This document shows, piece by piece, positions 1 through 6,094 of a stretch of DNA of 8,720 nt. The stretch comes from an uncultured Lachnospiraceae bacterium. GTDB lineage: Bacteria; Bacillota; Clostridia; Lachnospirales; Lachnospiraceae. Positions within the stretch are counted from its first letter, which is position 1, and every line of letters starts with the position of its first letter. Location: the NCBI GenBank assembly GCA_902782965.1, contig CACZPG010000233.1, positions 1 to 8,720 of the forward strand, in the 5' to 3' direction. The notes beneath the pieces were generated by a model. That model searched no databases and was not told the DNA's origin. It saw only the letters and a list, made by a program, of their open reading frames with translations. Position numbers and translations under genes: made by a program.

Positions 1-1
1 A

Positions 2-490
2 AACTGCGGTAATCAGCTCGAATTCAACGCTGACGCTATTGATGACTACGCAAAAGCTATTGACAAATTCAGTGGGTACCAGATAAAGGGTGATACAAAT
101 GTCGTGATCAAGCGCGAAGAATATAGTCAGGAATACGAAGCCAACCCAAACAGCCAGATATATATTAATTTCATGACTATGGCAACTTCTGACTATTATG
201 ATGTACTATTCACAAATGATGAAGGCGCAGAATACTGTGCAAACATGGATGTATTTTATCCATTGAACAAATATCTGGATGCCGAGACTTACAATCTTGT
301 CAAAGATCATATCGTTATGTATACAGATATGAAGGGTAATCCGGTAGAAGCAGCTGTCGATATTTCTGATACGGAATTTGCGAAGTCGCTTAATATCGGA
401 TACAGCGATGTATATATAGGATTCCCGGGGGATACGGAAAGGAATCATCAGGCAGTAAGGGATTTGTTGTTATATCTGTATGGGAAGTAA
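2..490 (+). CDS. C-terminal part of an unrecognised protein, cut by the left window edge
   Basis: The frame is open from the first base to the TAA at 488-490, giving 162 visible residues, so the real start lies outside the window. The GTG at 104 is in frame but has no ribosome binding site and lies inside the conserved-looking run, so it is not the start. The fragment is acidic, rich in Asp, Asn and Tyr, and has no membrane segment. It ends in a compact Phe-Pro-Gly-Asp stretch followed by a helix-like tail (LLLYLYGK). The YDVLFTNDEG and MDVFYPLNKYLD stretches loosely recall the lobe of an extracytoplasmic solute-binding fold, and such domains occur at the C-terminus of membrane-anchored clostridial proteins. 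That resemblance is an impression only and I do not assign a function. It is the only plus-strand gene and converges on the ABC-F gene. Certain as coding sequence, unknown as product. Confidence 0.8.
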   Translation, partial: NCGNQLEFNADAIDDYAKAIDKFSGYQIKGDTNVVIKREEYSQEYEANPNSQIYINFMTMATSDYYDVLFTNDEGAEYCANMDVFYPLNKYLDAETYNLVKDHIVMYTDMKGNPVEAAVDISDTEFAKSLNIGYSDVYIGFPGDTERNHQAVRDLLLYLYGK

Positions 491-491
491 A

Positions 492-506
492 AATAATAAT
501 AATAAT
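492..506. repeat. AAT trinucleotide microsatellite (5 units)
   Basis: Five perfect AAT units begin just after the stop codon of the plus-strand gene and run into alternating AT. It lies between that stop and the first palindrome. It is probably slippage-prone spacer; no role can be shown. Confidence 0.6.
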
Positions 507-516
507 ATATATTTAT

Positions 517-538
517 TAGAGCCGCATATGCGGCTCTA
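517..538. terminator. 22-bp perfect palindrome, possible terminator of the plus-strand gene
   Basis: TAGAGCCGCAT and its exact complement abut with no spacer, so as RNA it would form a stem of about 8-9 GC-rich pairs closed by a short CATATG-type loop. It begins 26 bases after the TAA of the plus-strand gene. No clear U-run follows on either strand, so it is a weaker intrinsic terminator candidate than the hairpin that starts at its last base. It could instead be a protein-binding palindrome or an RNA 3'-end stabiliser. Confidence 0.45.
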
Positions 539-597
539 TAATCAAACAAGGGCATGGATAAGCAAGCCAGCTTGCATCCATGCCCTTGTTTGATTAT
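538..597. terminator. Very long hairpin between convergent genes, likely bidirectional terminator
   Basis: Positions 538-559 and 576-597 are perfect 22-base inverted complements. Inside them, after a two-base AA bulge (560-561), GCAAGC (562-567) pairs with GCTTGC (570-575). The stem is therefore about 28 pairs with a tiny loop. The GC-rich core GGGCATGGAT is flanked by an A-rich 5' side and a T-rich 3' side (CTTGTTTGATTAT), and this arrangement holds on both strands, as expected of a bidirectional rho-independent terminator. It lies 12 bases beyond the ABC-F stop and serves the minus-strand genes and the plus-strand gene alike. The stem is longer than a usual terminator, which leaves room for a dispersed palindromic repeat as the origin. 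Confidence 0.75.
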
Positions 598-609
598 CTC
601 CCGCGCATT

Positions 610-2235
610 CTACTCATATGCGTCGAAGTTCATAATCTGTCTCTTTCTTGCGAGTTCGTCGTTTTCGAGGTATTCGTCGTAAGTACACTGTTTATCGATG
701 AGACCTGATTCCGTAATTTCCATAATACGATTGGCTGTGGTCTGGATAAACTGGTGATCCTGACACGCAAACAGAACTACACCCGGGAATTTAATGAGTC
801 CATTATTGAGGGAAGTGATTGCTTCCATATCAAGGTGGTTAGTAGGCTCATCCAGGATAAGAACATTAGTTCCCATTATCATAAGCTTAGAAAGAAGGCA
901 TCTTACCTTCTCTCCTCCTGAGAGCACCTTTACCTTCTTCATTCCGTCTTCTCCTCTGAAGAGCATTCTTCCGAGGAAACCTCTTACATAGGTAGCATCC
1001 TTCTCTTCTGAGAACTGGGTAAGCCAGTCTACTATAACCAGGTCATTATCAAATTCCTTGGTATTGTCCTTAGGGAAATAACCCTGTGAGGTAGTAACTC
1101 CCCACTTATACTCTCCTTCATCAGGCTCTTCTTCACCTGCGAGTATCTTAAAGAGCACAGTTGTAGCCTGAGTTTTCGGACCTACGAAAGCTATCTTATC
1201 TTCACGGCCGACAGTAAAGGATATATCGTCAAGAATCTTTACTCCATCAACAGTCTTAGACAAATGCTGAACTGTAAGAACCTCATTTCCGATCTCACGA
1301 TTAGGTCTGAAATCGATAAATGGATATTTACGGCTAGATGGCTTAATTTCTTCAAGCTCAATTTTCTCAAGAGCCTTCTTACGAGAGGTTGCCTGCTTAG
1401 ATTTGGAAGCATTAGCAGAGAAACGGGCAATGAATTCCTTCAGTTCCTTAATCTGCTCCTCTTTCTTCTTGTTGGCTTCCTTCATCTGACGTATCATCAG
1501 CTGACTGGATTCATACCAGAAATCATAGTTACCGGCATATATCTGAATCTTTCCATAATCAAGATCAGCAGTATGAGTACATACCTTATTCAGGAAATAT
1601 CTGTCGTGGCTGACTACTATTACTGTATTCTCAAAATTAATAAGAAATTCTTCAAGCCATCCGATAGCATCAAGATCAAGGTGGTTAGTAGGCTCGTCGA
1701 GCAGAAGAACATCCGGATTTCCGAAGAGTGCCTTCGCAAGAAGCACCTTAACCTTCTTATTACCGTCCAGGTCCTTCATCATAGCATAATGATCTTCTGT
1801 TTCAATGCCAAGACCATTCAGAAGCGTTGCTGCATCAACCTCTGCATTCCAGCCATCCATTTCAGCGAATTCAGACTCAAGTTCAGATGCTCTTACACCA
1901 TCTTCATCTGTGAAGTCTTCCTTGGCATAGATAGCATCCTTCTCCTTCATTATTTCATATAATCTCTGATTACCCATTATAACGGTATCCAGAACAGAGT
2001 ATTCATCATATTTAAAGTGATCCTGTTCAAGGACAGAAAGTCTCTCCCCCGGATCCATAGTTACATCGCCGGTAGTAGATTCAAGTTCTCCCGAAAGAAT
2101 CTTAAGGAAGGTTGACTTACCTGCTCCATTGGCTCCAATGAGTCCGTAACAGTTGCCTGGGGTAAAGACAATGTTAACGTCTTCAAAAAGCGCCTTTTTC
2201 CCGAATCTCAGGGAAATGTTATTTGCACTTATCAT
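610..2235 (-). CDS. ABC-F family ATPase, YkpA/YbiT type, with one degenerate ATP site
   Basis: This 541-residue soluble protein has two fused ATP-binding domains and no membrane segment, the ABC-F plan. Relatives act on ribosomes as translation factors, and some give antibiotic resistance. Domain 1 has Walker A GANGAGKST (34-42), Walker B LLLDEPTNHLD (177-187) and H-switch SHD (His210). A charged linker follows (about 240-315, with a Lys-rich region near 275-290). Domain 2 has signature LSGGE (438-442) and Walker B LILDEP (459-464). The partner elements are degenerate: the domain 1 signature reads LDGNK (156-160), domain 2 Walker A reads GPKTQATT (352-359) without the GK, and the second H-switch is CQD with Gln492. 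From memory, YkpA/YbiT proteins often have the first two changes, so they support placement here rather than in the EttA or antibiotic-resistance groups. The start has AAGGAG seven bases upstream. It is the last gene of the minus-strand run, 114 bases after the DUF1836 gene. Family is firm; target on the ribosome is unknown. Confidence 0.93.
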   Translation of the reverse strand: MISANNISLRFGKKALFEDVNIVFTPGNCYGLIGANGAGKSTFLKILSGELESTTGDVTMDPGERLSVLEQDHFKYDEYSVLDTVIMGNQRLYEIMKEKDAIYAKEDFTDEDGVRASELESEFAEMDGWNAEVDAATLLNGLGIETEDHYAMMKDLDGNKKVKVLLAKALFGNPDVLLLDEPTNHLDLDAIGWLEEFLINFENTVIVVSHDRYFLNKVCTHTADLDYGKIQIYAGNYDFWYESSQLMIRQMKEANKKKEEQIKELKEFIARFSANASKSKQATSRKKALEKIELEEIKPSSRKYPFIDFRPNREIGNEVLTVQHLSKTVDGVKILDDISFTVGREDKIAFVGPKTQATTVLFKILAGEEEPDEGEYKWGVTTSQGYFPKDNTKEFDNDLVIVDWLTQFSEEKDATYVRGFLGRMLFRGEDGMKKVKVLSGGEKVRCLLSKLMIMGTNVLILDEPTNHLDMEAITSLNNGLIKFPGVVLFACQDHQFIQTTANRIMEITESGLIDKQCTYDEYLENDELARKRQIMNFDAYE

Positions 2236-2313
2236 AATTTTTCTCCTTTATAATAATGGAATAATTCCACATATTTACTCGTCAGATAGATTGTGACTTA
2301 TAAGCCATCCATG

Positions 2314-2361
2314 TTATACATCCAGCTATACATCCAGCTATACGTCCAGCTATACGTCCAG
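2314..2361 (-). repeat. Four tandem 12-bp units, each encoding Leu-Asp-Val-stop
   Basis: On the minus strand four consecutive 12-mers read CTGGACGTATAG, CTGGACGTATAG, CTGGATGTATAG and CTGGATGTATAA. The first unit is the last three sense codons plus stop of the DUF1836 gene. Because the unit is four codons long, every copy keeps the frame and ends in a stop, giving four in-frame stops in a row. Copies 1-2 share GAC and copies 3-4 share GAT, which suggests stepwise duplication by slippage with later drift. No coding consequence is expected, because translation stops in the first unit. Confidence 0.95.
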
Positions 2362-2916
2362 TTCATTTATCAGTTTCTCAATAAGTCTCTTCTTGCAGAA
2401 GATATCATAACCCAGTAGGAATATGAAAACCAGCTTATTCAGGTACTCATCCTCCTCCTTAGGTAGTTTCTTATCAGTAATCTGAGAAGCTTTAACAACA
2501 CTCGCTTCTATATTGAAGTATTCCGGTTTTTCAAGGTCGAAGGTCTTACTATAGAGCTCGAAAAGCCTGTCACCATCCATATCCTCATCAAGAAGTGGTT
2601 TCATAAGCTTCTTAATATCTCCGATTGATATAACATTTTTCATATAATAAATGTATATCAGAAGAATAAGGTGCTGTCTGTTATACTTCTTCTTAACCGG
2701 CGGCGGAAGAAGTTTATTCTTAGTATAATTATTTATCATGGCCTTGGTAAGGATATTATCTTCTTCATCATGAAGATTCTCCTTAAGAGCATCATTCATA
2801 AACTGCGTGAGCTGTTCCATATAAAGCTCCATATCCGGAATTTCGTCAGGCGAAATAAAATCCAGCTTGAGCTTCTCTCGAATATCTTTCTTAAGTTTAA
2901 GCAATTCCTCGTCCAT
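2350..2916 (-). CDS. DUF1836 family protein, putative MerR-like DNA-binding protein
   Basis: The 188-residue product matches the DUF1836 pattern: an N-terminal helix (LYMEQLTQFM, 31-40), then the conserved block ILTKAMINNYTKNKLLPPPV (55-74), then a second helical stretch ending near GDIKKLMKPLL (99-109). This block resembles a MerR-type winged helix in which a residue run chooses the partner helix, so DNA binding is plausible, but the family has no firmly known job. The start used is the ATG at 2914-2916, preceded by a very strong CAGGAGGAGG. A TTG ten codons further upstream (2946) is also in frame, but there the ribosome binding site would fall inside the gene. It lies 34 bases after the CNNM/CBS gene and 114 before the ABC-F gene. 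Its stop is the first of four tandem stop-containing repeats. Confidence 0.85.
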   Translation of the reverse strand: MDEELLKLKKDIREKLKLDFISPDEIPDMELYMEQLTQFMNDALKENLHDEEDNILTKAMINNYTKNKLLPPPVKKKYNRQHLILLIYIYYMKNVISIGDIKKLMKPLLDEDMDGDRLFELYSKTFDLEKPEYFNIEASVVKASQITDKKLPKEEDEYLNKLVFIFLLGYDIFCKKRLIEKLINELDV

Positions 2917-2921
2917 AGCAG

Positions 2922-2931
2922 CCTCCTCCTG
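2922..2931 (-). promoter_or_regulatory. Strong ribosome binding site deciding the DUF1836 start
   Basis: Read on the minus strand the site is CAGGAGGAGG, followed by CTGCT and ATG. It offers two overlapping AGGAGG registers, about 5-8 bases from the ATG at 2916. This is the best match to the 16S anti-Shine-Dalgarno sequence near this gene and argues against the upstream TTG. Confidence 0.8.
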
Positions 2932-2950
2932 TTCTTCTCTATCCAACCGA

Positions 2951-4219
2951 TTACAGCATCTTCACAATGTCCACCCGTTCCACACGATTCTTCTCTACTC
3001 TTCCACACTTGATGGTCACCTCACCGGTTCTCACCATGTCCCCTTCAACCGGAAGACGATCAAGAAGCTCTATCATCAGGCCTCCTACAGAATCATAATC
3101 TTCTGATTCAAGGCATGTTCCAAGTGCATCGTTCAGATCATCCAGTTTTACCGAACCATCTACATCATAGTGTCCCGGACTGATTTCTTTAATCAGCTCA
3201 TCTTCACTTTCATCATACTCATCTCTGATATCGCCTACAATCTCCTCTATCAGATCTTCAAGTGTAATAATTCCGGCAGTTACCCCATATTCATCAAGAA
3301 CTATACACATACTTGCGGATGAAGTCTTCATATCAGCAAATATTTCAGCAGTCCTCTGATATTCGTAAACATAAACAGGTTCTCTGATCAGGTCTCTGAT
3401 TCTTCTATCCCCGTTCTTGACACTGTCGTAACTGATCAGAACATCCTTTATAAGAAGAAGCCCTATAATATTATCCTTTGATTCCTCATAAACAGGAATA
3501 CGAGAATAGCCCTCTTCCTCAATCAGCTCCTGTAATTCATCGTAGGAGGAATTAACATCCAGACAGACCATATCAGCCCTGGGAATCATAATATCCTTGG
3601 CAAGAGCATCTCCGAAGTCAACCACGTTATTGATCATCTTCTTCTCAGAACTCTCAATAACACCTTCTTCACTGCTTACATCCACGATTTTCAAAAGCTC
3701 GGTTTCTGTCATCTGATCCGGATTTTTATCCGAATCAATCCTAAGCAAAGCAAAAACACCTCGACATATATTGTTCAGCAACCATATGACAGGCGTTAAT
3801 ATATTCATAAGTATATAGATAGGTTTTGAAAAAAACAGAGATAACTGAAGAGAATACTGAGATGCAATAGTTTTGGGAGTTATCTCTCCGAATATCAGCA
3901 CCAGTAACGTCAGAACACCGGCAGCTATCCCAACATATCTGCTCCCGAATAATCTGGTACACAGAACCGTAGTCAGCGCCGAAGCAGATATATTAACTAT
4001 ATTATTGCCAATAAGTATTGTAGAAAGGAGCTTCGATGAATTCTCCCTCATTTTAATTATCAGTTGGGCTTTCCTGCCACGTCTTCCGCCTTCATCGGAC
4101 ACGACTCTCAGCTTGTTCAGATTTACAGTCGTAAGAGCTGTTTCAGCCGAAGAGAAGAATCCTGACAGGATCAGAAGTAGTATTAATACAATAGACTCAA
4201 TCAAAGAGCTGGGGTCCAC
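2951..4219 (-). CDS. CNNM-domain/CBS/CorC_HlyC family membrane protein (putative ion transporter)
   Basis: This 422-residue protein has the full family architecture. An N-terminal CNNM membrane domain has about four hydrophobic segments (near 7-29, 66-88, 95-118, 126-150) and includes GFFSSAETAL (20-29) and the FGEITPKTIA motif (110-119). A CBS pair follows (first about 208-262, starting at IMIPRADM; second about 272-330, with VLDEYGVTAGIITLEDLIEE at 307-326). The C-terminal domain (about 345-420) is CorC_HlyC-like. Members are linked to magnesium or cobalt efflux and homeostasis; the old haemolysin label is not supported. The start is GTG (GTGGACCCC), with AAGGAG of the preceding yerC-like gene's last codons serving as ribosome binding site about 11 bases upstream; an ATG just before it runs into a stop after one codon. 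The 8-base gap to yerC implies coupling. The substrate cannot be read from the sequence. Confidence 0.92.
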   Translation of the reverse strand: MDPSSLIESIVLILLLILSGFFSSAETALTTVNLNKLRVVSDEGGRRGRKAQLIIKMRENSSKLLSTILIGNNIVNISASALTTVLCTRLFGSRYVGIAAGVLTLLVLIFGEITPKTIASQYSLQLSLFFSKPIYILMNILTPVIWLLNNICRGVFALLRIDSDKNPDQMTETELLKIVDVSSEEGVIESSEKKMINNVVDFGDALAKDIMIPRADMVCLDVNSSYDELQELIEEEGYSRIPVYEESKDNIIGLLLIKDVLISYDSVKNGDRRIRDLIREPVYVYEYQRTAEIFADMKTSSASMCIVLDEYGVTAGIITLEDLIEEIVGDIRDEYDESEDELIKEISPGHYDVDGSVKLDDLNDALGTCLESEDYDSVGGLMIELLDRLPVEGDMVRTGEVTIKCGRVEKNRVERVDIVKML

Positions 4220-4227
4220 TTAATTCA

Positions 4228-4539
4228 TCACTCCTTATCGCCGGAATCTTTACTGATTCCCATTCTTTCAAATATCAGATCACAGCTTCCGTTTCCATAG
4301 CTGAGGAAACGGTTAACTCTGCTGATGGTTGCCGTTGAAGCTCCTGTCTGTTTAGCTATCTCAATATAGGTCTTATTCTGAAACAGAAGCTTGGCCACTT
4401 CAAATCTTTCAGCAACTCCCAGTATTTCATTTGTAGTAAAAATATCTTCAAAGAAGCTATAGCACTCTTCTTTATTTTCCAGCGACAGAACCGCTTCAAA
4501 CAAATCATCTACAGCCTGTGTTTTTATGGTTTTCGCCAT
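4228..4539 (-). CDS. yerC: YerC/YecD family TrpR-related DNA-binding protein
   Basis: This 103-residue all-helical protein is of the TrpR superfamily size. It carries the YerC pattern: SFFEDIFTTNEILGVAERFE (28-47) and VAKLL (48-52), then a helix-turn-helix, TYIEIAKQTGASTATISRVN (57-76), with the near-invariant TGAS-TATISRVNR recognition region. TrpR-fold proteins bind DNA as dimers, but YerC proteins lack a demonstrated link to tryptophan and their operators are mostly unknown. The ATG is preceded by AAGGGG with seven bases to the start. Its last codons (GACAAGGAGTGA) contain the ribosome binding site for the following CNNM/CBS gene, 8 bases on, so the two are probably translated together. 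An inverted repeat lies immediately upstream (4572-4602) and could be its own operator, which is inference only. Confidence 0.9.
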   Translation of the reverse strand: MAKTIKTQAVDDLFEAVLSLENKEECYSFFEDIFTTNEILGVAERFEVAKLLFQNKTYIEIAKQTGASTATISRVNRFLSYGNGSCDLIFERMGISKDSGDKE

Positions 4540-4571
4540 TCGTTTTCCCCTTATTAAGCCTGTTCACGCCA

Positions 4572-4602
4572 CGTAAATGTAATTACATATATCACATATA
4601 CG
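4572..4602. promoter_or_regulatory. Inverted repeat upstream of the yerC-like gene, possible operator
   Basis: CGTAAATGT (4572-4580) and ACATATACG (4594-4602) are inverted complements with one mismatch. Nested at the left is the perfect palindrome ATGTAATTACAT (4577-4588). The element fills the middle of the 65-base gap between the amylase stop and the yerC start, upstream of the ribosome binding site. There is no U-run, so a terminator is unlikely. I found no convincing -35/-10 pair with it. Binding by the YerC-like protein or another regulator is a guess from position and symmetry. Confidence 0.4.
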
Positions 4603-4604
4603 AA

Positions 4605-6059
4605 TTATTTAGGTTCCTTACGAACCCATACAGATACAGCACCTCTGTTTACATAGAAGTTTCCGCATCCATCATCATCTATCTTAATATTATATTTAGC
4701 ATTACCCATCACATCTGAGAAATGTGCTCCGGCATACTGACGGCCTATATACATTCTCTTGGTTCCGCCCTTGCCGTCAGAAATAACTACAGCAAGTCCT
4801 GAATCCTTATGTTCTTCATCACCTTCTCTGGTCCATCCAATGCAGTCCGGATCATCGAGATAATCATGCTGAATACCATAAGCTTTAGTCTTTCTGAGCT
4901 TCATAAGCTTATCAAGCAGCTGTTTCTTGGACCTGATCTTATTATGGCTGATTCCTTTATAATCTCCATAGAATACACATGGATATCCGCCTTCTCTAAG
5001 AAGTATCAGTGCATAAGCCATTGGCTTGAACCAATCCTCTACAAAGGACTCAAGGGACTGACCCGGCTGAGTATCATGATTATCTACGAAAGTAACCGCC
5101 TTTACAGGATTAGCCTTTACAAGAGTTCCATCAAGAATAGTTCTGAGGTCATAAGACCCACCCGCCTTGGAACAATGATACAGATTATAATGTAGAGGTA
5201 CATCAAAGAGTGAAGCCTCCGATCTGATAGCACTGAGATATTCTGTCAGAACATTTACATCACCATTCCAGTACTCACCTACGGTAAACAGCTCTCTTCC
5301 TGTTTCATTTCTTACAGAATAAAGGAAATCTCTGTAGAAAGATGCCGGTATATGCTTAACTGCATCAAGTCTGAATCCGTCAACACCGGTAGTTTCTACA
5401 TACCATACTGCCCAATTCACAAGTTCATCGAATACTTCTTTATTGTCGAAATCGATATCAGCACCCATGAGATAATCATAATTGCCATTCTCGAGATCAA
5501 CTTCATTATTCCACTCCTTACCGGAGAATTTATATATTGCTTTTACAAGATTATCCTGATCCCAGTCAATCCCGTCGAAATGTGTCCAGTTCCAGGTAAA
5601 TTTAGAATACTTCTTCTTACGGCCCGGGAAGGTGAATTTAGTCCATGCACCGATGGTCTTGCCCTCACCAATCATCTGATAACGATTAGACTCGTTGAAT
5701 TCCTGAGCGTTGACCTCTTCCATCTCATCAGCACCCATCTTATGATTAAGAACAACATCGCCGTAAACATTTATACCTTCATCCTGAAGAGCCTTTATTG
5801 CTTCAACATATTCTTTCTTGGTACCGTATTTGGTTCTTACAGTTCCCTTCTGATTGAATTCTCCAAGATCATATAAATCATAAACGCCGTAACCGGAATC
5901 ATTAATTCCATCTGCACCTTTATAAGCAGGTGGAAGCCATAATGATGTGACTCCGTTCTTGCTGAGCTTAGCTGCATCCTTTTTAAGTGTACTCCAGAGT
6001 GAAGGATCAGTACTCTTCATGTACCACTCAAAATACTGCATCATAAGTCCATTATCCAT
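4605..6059 (-). CDS. amyA: Cytoplasmic alpha-amylase, glycoside hydrolase family 13
   Basis: This 484-residue enzyme has no signal peptide, so it should act inside the cell on glycogen or imported maltodextrins by endo-hydrolysis of alpha-1,4 links. GH13 conserved regions appear in order: QYFEWY (8-13) at the first strand, DVVLNH (101-106), GFRLDAVKH (228-236) with nucleophile Asp232, GEYW (261-264) with acid/base Glu262, and FVDNHD (324-329) with stabilising Asp329. A small C-terminal beta domain begins near residue 400. The N-terminus and length fit the liquefying type shared by E. coli AmyA and bacillus amylases (subfamily GH13_5). CAGGAGG lies about eight bases before the ATG, among the best ribosome binding sites in the window. 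It follows gltA by 35 bases with no terminator, so it may share that transcript, though its function is unrelated to the TCA enzymes. Confidence 0.95.
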   Translation of the reverse strand: MDNGLMMQYFEWYMKSTDPSLWSTLKKDAAKLSKNGVTSLWLPPAYKGADGINDSGYGVYDLYDLGEFNQKGTVRTKYGTKKEYVEAIKALQDEGINVYGDVVLNHKMGADEMEEVNAQEFNESNRYQMIGEGKTIGAWTKFTFPGRKKKYSKFTWNWTHFDGIDWDQDNLVKAIYKFSGKEWNNEVDLENGNYDYLMGADIDFDNKEVFDELVNWAVWYVETTGVDGFRLDAVKHIPASFYRDFLYSVRNETGRELFTVGEYWNGDVNVLTEYLSAIRSEASLFDVPLHYNLYHCSKAGGSYDLRTILDGTLVKANPVKAVTFVDNHDTQPGQSLESFVEDWFKPMAYALILLREGGYPCVFYGDYKGISHNKIRSKKQLLDKLMKLRKTKAYGIQHDYLDDPDCIGWTREGDEEHKDSGLAVVISDGKGGTKRMYIGRQYAGAHFSDVMGNAKYNIKIDDDGCGNFYVNRGAVSVWVRKEPK

Positions 6060-6094
6060 TTTACAAGCCTCCTGAAAACAATAAAATACCGTAA

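Noticed and set aside
104..106. GTG as start of the left-edge gene
   Set aside because: The frame continues open to the window edge, there is no Shine-Dalgarno sequence before it, and protein-like sequence precedes it.
1264..1962. Long plus-strand open frame (232 codons)
   Set aside because: It lies wholly antisense to the ABC-F gene, whose motifs are unmistakable. Its translation is hydrophobic and Leu/Ile-rich without a family pattern, and no ribosome binding site is evident.
2314..2361. Short repeats considered as a CRISPR array or iteron origin
   Set aside because: The units are only 12 bp with no spacers, and they copy the end of a coding gene.
2917..2946. TTG start for the DUF1836 gene, ten codons upstream
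   Set aside because: TTG is a weak start, and the strong AGGAGG-type site would lie inside the gene. The ATG at 2916 fits that site and the family N-terminus.
5352..5876. Plus-strand open frame of 174 codons
   Set aside because: It is the complement of the amylase gene across its catalytic regions. The composition is that of a shadow frame and there is no start signal.
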